The notes under the pieces were generated by a model. It was given only the letters and a program-made list of their open reading frames with translations, was not told the DNA's origin and searched no databases. DNA of 64,000 bases from Luteimonas viscosa. Its GTDB lineage: Bacteria; Pseudomonadota; Gammaproteobacteria; Xanthomonadales; Xanthomonadaceae. The stretch lies in contig NZ_VTFT01000001.1 in the NCBI RefSeq assembly GCF_008244685.1, positions 2,149,248 through 2,213,247 of the forward strand, in the 5' to 3' direction. Below, piece after piece: positions 62,563 to 64,000 of the stretch (positions are counted from its first letter, which is position 1; each line of letters begins with the position of its first letter). The position numbers were made by a program, and so were the translations under genes.

Positions 62563-64000
62563 GTGAGCGCAACCGCCTTTCCCATTTCCCCGCTGCTGCC
62601 CGAGATCGTGCGCAGCCTCGACGCCCATTCGCGCCTGGTGCTGGAGGCGCCGCCCGGGGCCGGCAAGACCACGCAGGTGCCGCTGGCGCTGCTCGACGCG
62701 CCGTGGCTCGCCGGCCGCAGGATCGTGATGCTCGAGCCGCGCCGCGTCGCCGCGCGCAGCGCCGCGATGTTCATGGCGCGGCAGCTGGGCGGCGAGGTCG
62801 GCGACTCGGTCGGCTACCGCATCCGCTTCGAGACGCGGGTGTCCGCACGGACCCGGATCGAGGTGGTCACCGAAGGCATCCTCACCCGGATGCTGCAGGA
62901 CGATCCGATGCTCGAGGGGATCGGCGCGCTGCTGTTCGACGAATTCCACGAACGGCACCTGGCCGGCGACCTCGGGCTGGCGCTGGCGCTCGACGTGCAG
63001 TCGGGCCTGCGCGAGGACCTGCGGATCGTGGCGATGTCGGCCACGCTCGATGGCGAGCGCCTGGCGCAATGCCTGGACGCGCCGCGCCTGTCCAGCCAGG
63101 GCCGCAGCTTCCCGGTGGCGATCGAGCATTTTCCCGCGCGTCGCGACGAGGCGCTGTTGCCGCAGGTGCGGCGCGCGGTCGAACACGCGCTCGCGCGGCA
63201 TCCCGGCGACGTGCTGGTGTTCCTGCCGGGGCGGCGCGAGATTTCACAGCTCGAGGCGGCCCTGGCGCAGGCGGGCAGCGGCGCGCAGGCAACCGGTGTC
63301 GAGGTGCTGGCGCTGCACGGCGATCTCCCGGTCGAGCAGCAGGCGCGCGTGCTGCAGCCGGCCGCGGACGGCCGCCGGCGCGTGGTGCTGGCGACCAATG
63401 TCGCCGAATCCAGCGTCACCCTGCCGGGCGTGCGCGTGGTGGTCGACAGCGGCCTGGCGCGCGAGCCGCGCTACGACCCCAACAGCGGCTTCTCCCGACT
63501 CGATGCGGTGGCGATTTCGCAGGCGTCGGCCGACCAGCGTGCGGGCCGCGCCGGTCGCGTCGCGGAGGGTTTCGCCTACCGCCTGTGGCCGGCGTCGCAG
63601 CGGCTGGAGCCGCAGCGACGGCCCGAAATCATGCAGGTCGAACTGGCGGGACTGGCGCTGGAACTCGCCGCCTGGGGCGATGCCGACCTGCGCTTCGTGG
63701 ATCCGCCGCCATCGGGTGCGATGGCGGCGGCGCGCGAACTGCTGCAACGGCTCGACGCGCTCGATGCGCAGGCGCGCATCACTCCGCACGGGCGGCGCAT
63801 GCTCGCGCTGGGCACCCATCCGCGGCTGGCGGCGATGCTGCTGGCGGCGCGCGACGATGGCGAGCGCGCACTGGCCTGCGACCTCGCCGCGCTGGTGGAG
63901 GCGCGCGATCCGCTGCGCGCGCGCAGCGACGGCTGGCGCGAACGCTGGCTGGCGCTGGCCGCGTTCCGCAGCGGTCGCGCCGGCGGCGACGCGCATCGCG
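62563..64000 (+). CDS. hrpB: ATP-dependent helicase HrpB (partial)
   Basis: DEAH/RHA-family RNA helicase, cut by the window edge after 479 codons. Walker A 'APPGAGKTTQVP' (about 29-40), DEFH box 'LFDEFHERHLAGDLGL' (about 125-140), motif III 'SATLD', motif VI 'QRAGRAGRV' (about 325-333), so the helicase core is complete; the HrpB C-terminal domain is missing. GTG at 62563 fits the family N-terminus. Shares a 190-bp divergent promoter region with tatD. Confidence 0.9.
   Translation, partial: MSATAFPISPLLPEIVRSLDAHSRLVLEAPPGAGKTTQVPLALLDAPWLAGRRIVMLEPRRVAARSAAMFMARQLGGEVGDSVGYRIRFETRVSARTRIEVVTEGILTRMLQDDPMLEGIGALLFDEFHERHLAGDLGLALALDVQSGLREDLRIVAMSATLDGERLAQCLDAPRLSSQGRSFPVAIEHFPARRDEALLPQVRRAVEHALARHPGDVLVFLPGRREISQLEAALAQAGSGAQATGVEVLALHGDLPVEQQARVLQPAADGRRRVVLATNVAESSVTLPGVRVVVDSGLAREPRYDPNSGFSRLDAVAISQASADQRAGRAGRVAEGFAYRLWPASQRLEPQRRPEIMQVELAGLALELAAWGDADLRFVDPPPSGAMAAARELLQRLDALDAQARITPHGRRMLALGTHPRLAAMLLAARDDGERALACDLAALVEARDPLRARSDGWRERWLALAAFRSGRAGGDAHR

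Overview
The window is high-GC gammaproteobacterial chromosome, most likely family Xanthomonadaceae (Lysobacter/Luteimonas/Pseudoxanthomonas group; genus not resolved). Reasons: the dnaA-dnaN-recF-gyrB order with divergent rpmH-rnpA-yidC-mnmE, a tonB-exbB-exbD-exbD cluster typical of xanthomonads, parS sites of the TGTTCCACGTGGAACA type, and the (ATTCCCG)n and 'gggattggggattc' heptamer repeats common in intergenic DNA of this family. These assignments rest on family knowledge; no database search was run.

Region 1 (1-10147) is a sedentary chromosomal integron. A tyrosine-recombinase integron integrase (intI, + strand) is followed leftwards by attI and at least 22 gene cassettes, each closed by an attC site. 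Cassette genes all lie on the minus strand, divergent from intI, and the array runs off the left edge. Nineteen attC sites are near-identical 60-61 bp hairpins and three are 112 bp because an extra inverted repeat sits in the hairpin tip. Cassette products are small: lipoproteins, 2-3 TM membrane proteins, zinc-ribbon membrane proteins, a secreted 15-residue-repeat protein, a HAD-like phosphatase, DUF4180 and DUF6228 proteins. Several have C-terminal tails encoded by the attC itself. Two paralogous cassettes, and two others, show no convincing gene.

Region 2 (10.4-23.6 kb) is ordinary chromosome: an SMP-30-like protein, a divergent Lrp/AsnC regulator and phhA followed by an aromatic aminotransferase (phenylalanine/tyrosine catabolism), a TonB-dependent receptor, a 2OG-Fe(II) oxygenase-like protein, a two-component pair, a radical SAM protein, cardiolipin synthase and pdxJ.

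Region 3 (23.6-29.0 kb, minus strand) holds tonB-exbB-exbD-exbD, a terminator, a third exbD, then an upstream TPR protein and an M48 metalloprotease. This is the energy system that would drive the TonB receptor.

Region 4 (29.1-40.6 kb) is the replication-origin region: gyrB, recF, dnaN, candidate oriC, dnaA, then rpmH, rnpA, yidC and mnmE outward on the other strand. Three parS-like sites lie in or beside recF. A nested palindromic element and a 7-bp tandem repeat precede mnmE.

Region 5 (40.8-51.4 kb) has an unusual TonB-C lipoprotein, a NatA/NatB-type exporter, a secreted-type alpha/beta hydrolase, an XRE regulator/membrane-protein operon with two matching palindromic operators, an M50 protease, ferredoxin-NADP reductase, a second ABC exporter and a ketopantoate reductase-like protein.

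Region 6 (51.5-64.0 kb) is rich in surface and signalling genes: an OmpA-family lipoprotein with a duplicated domain, a repeat-containing secreted protein, an ECF sigma factor coupled to a Ser/Thr kinase with TPR-like repeats, a YadA-like trimeric adhesin, then tatD and a 5' portion of hrpB cut by the window edge. No rRNA, tRNA or CRISPR was seen.
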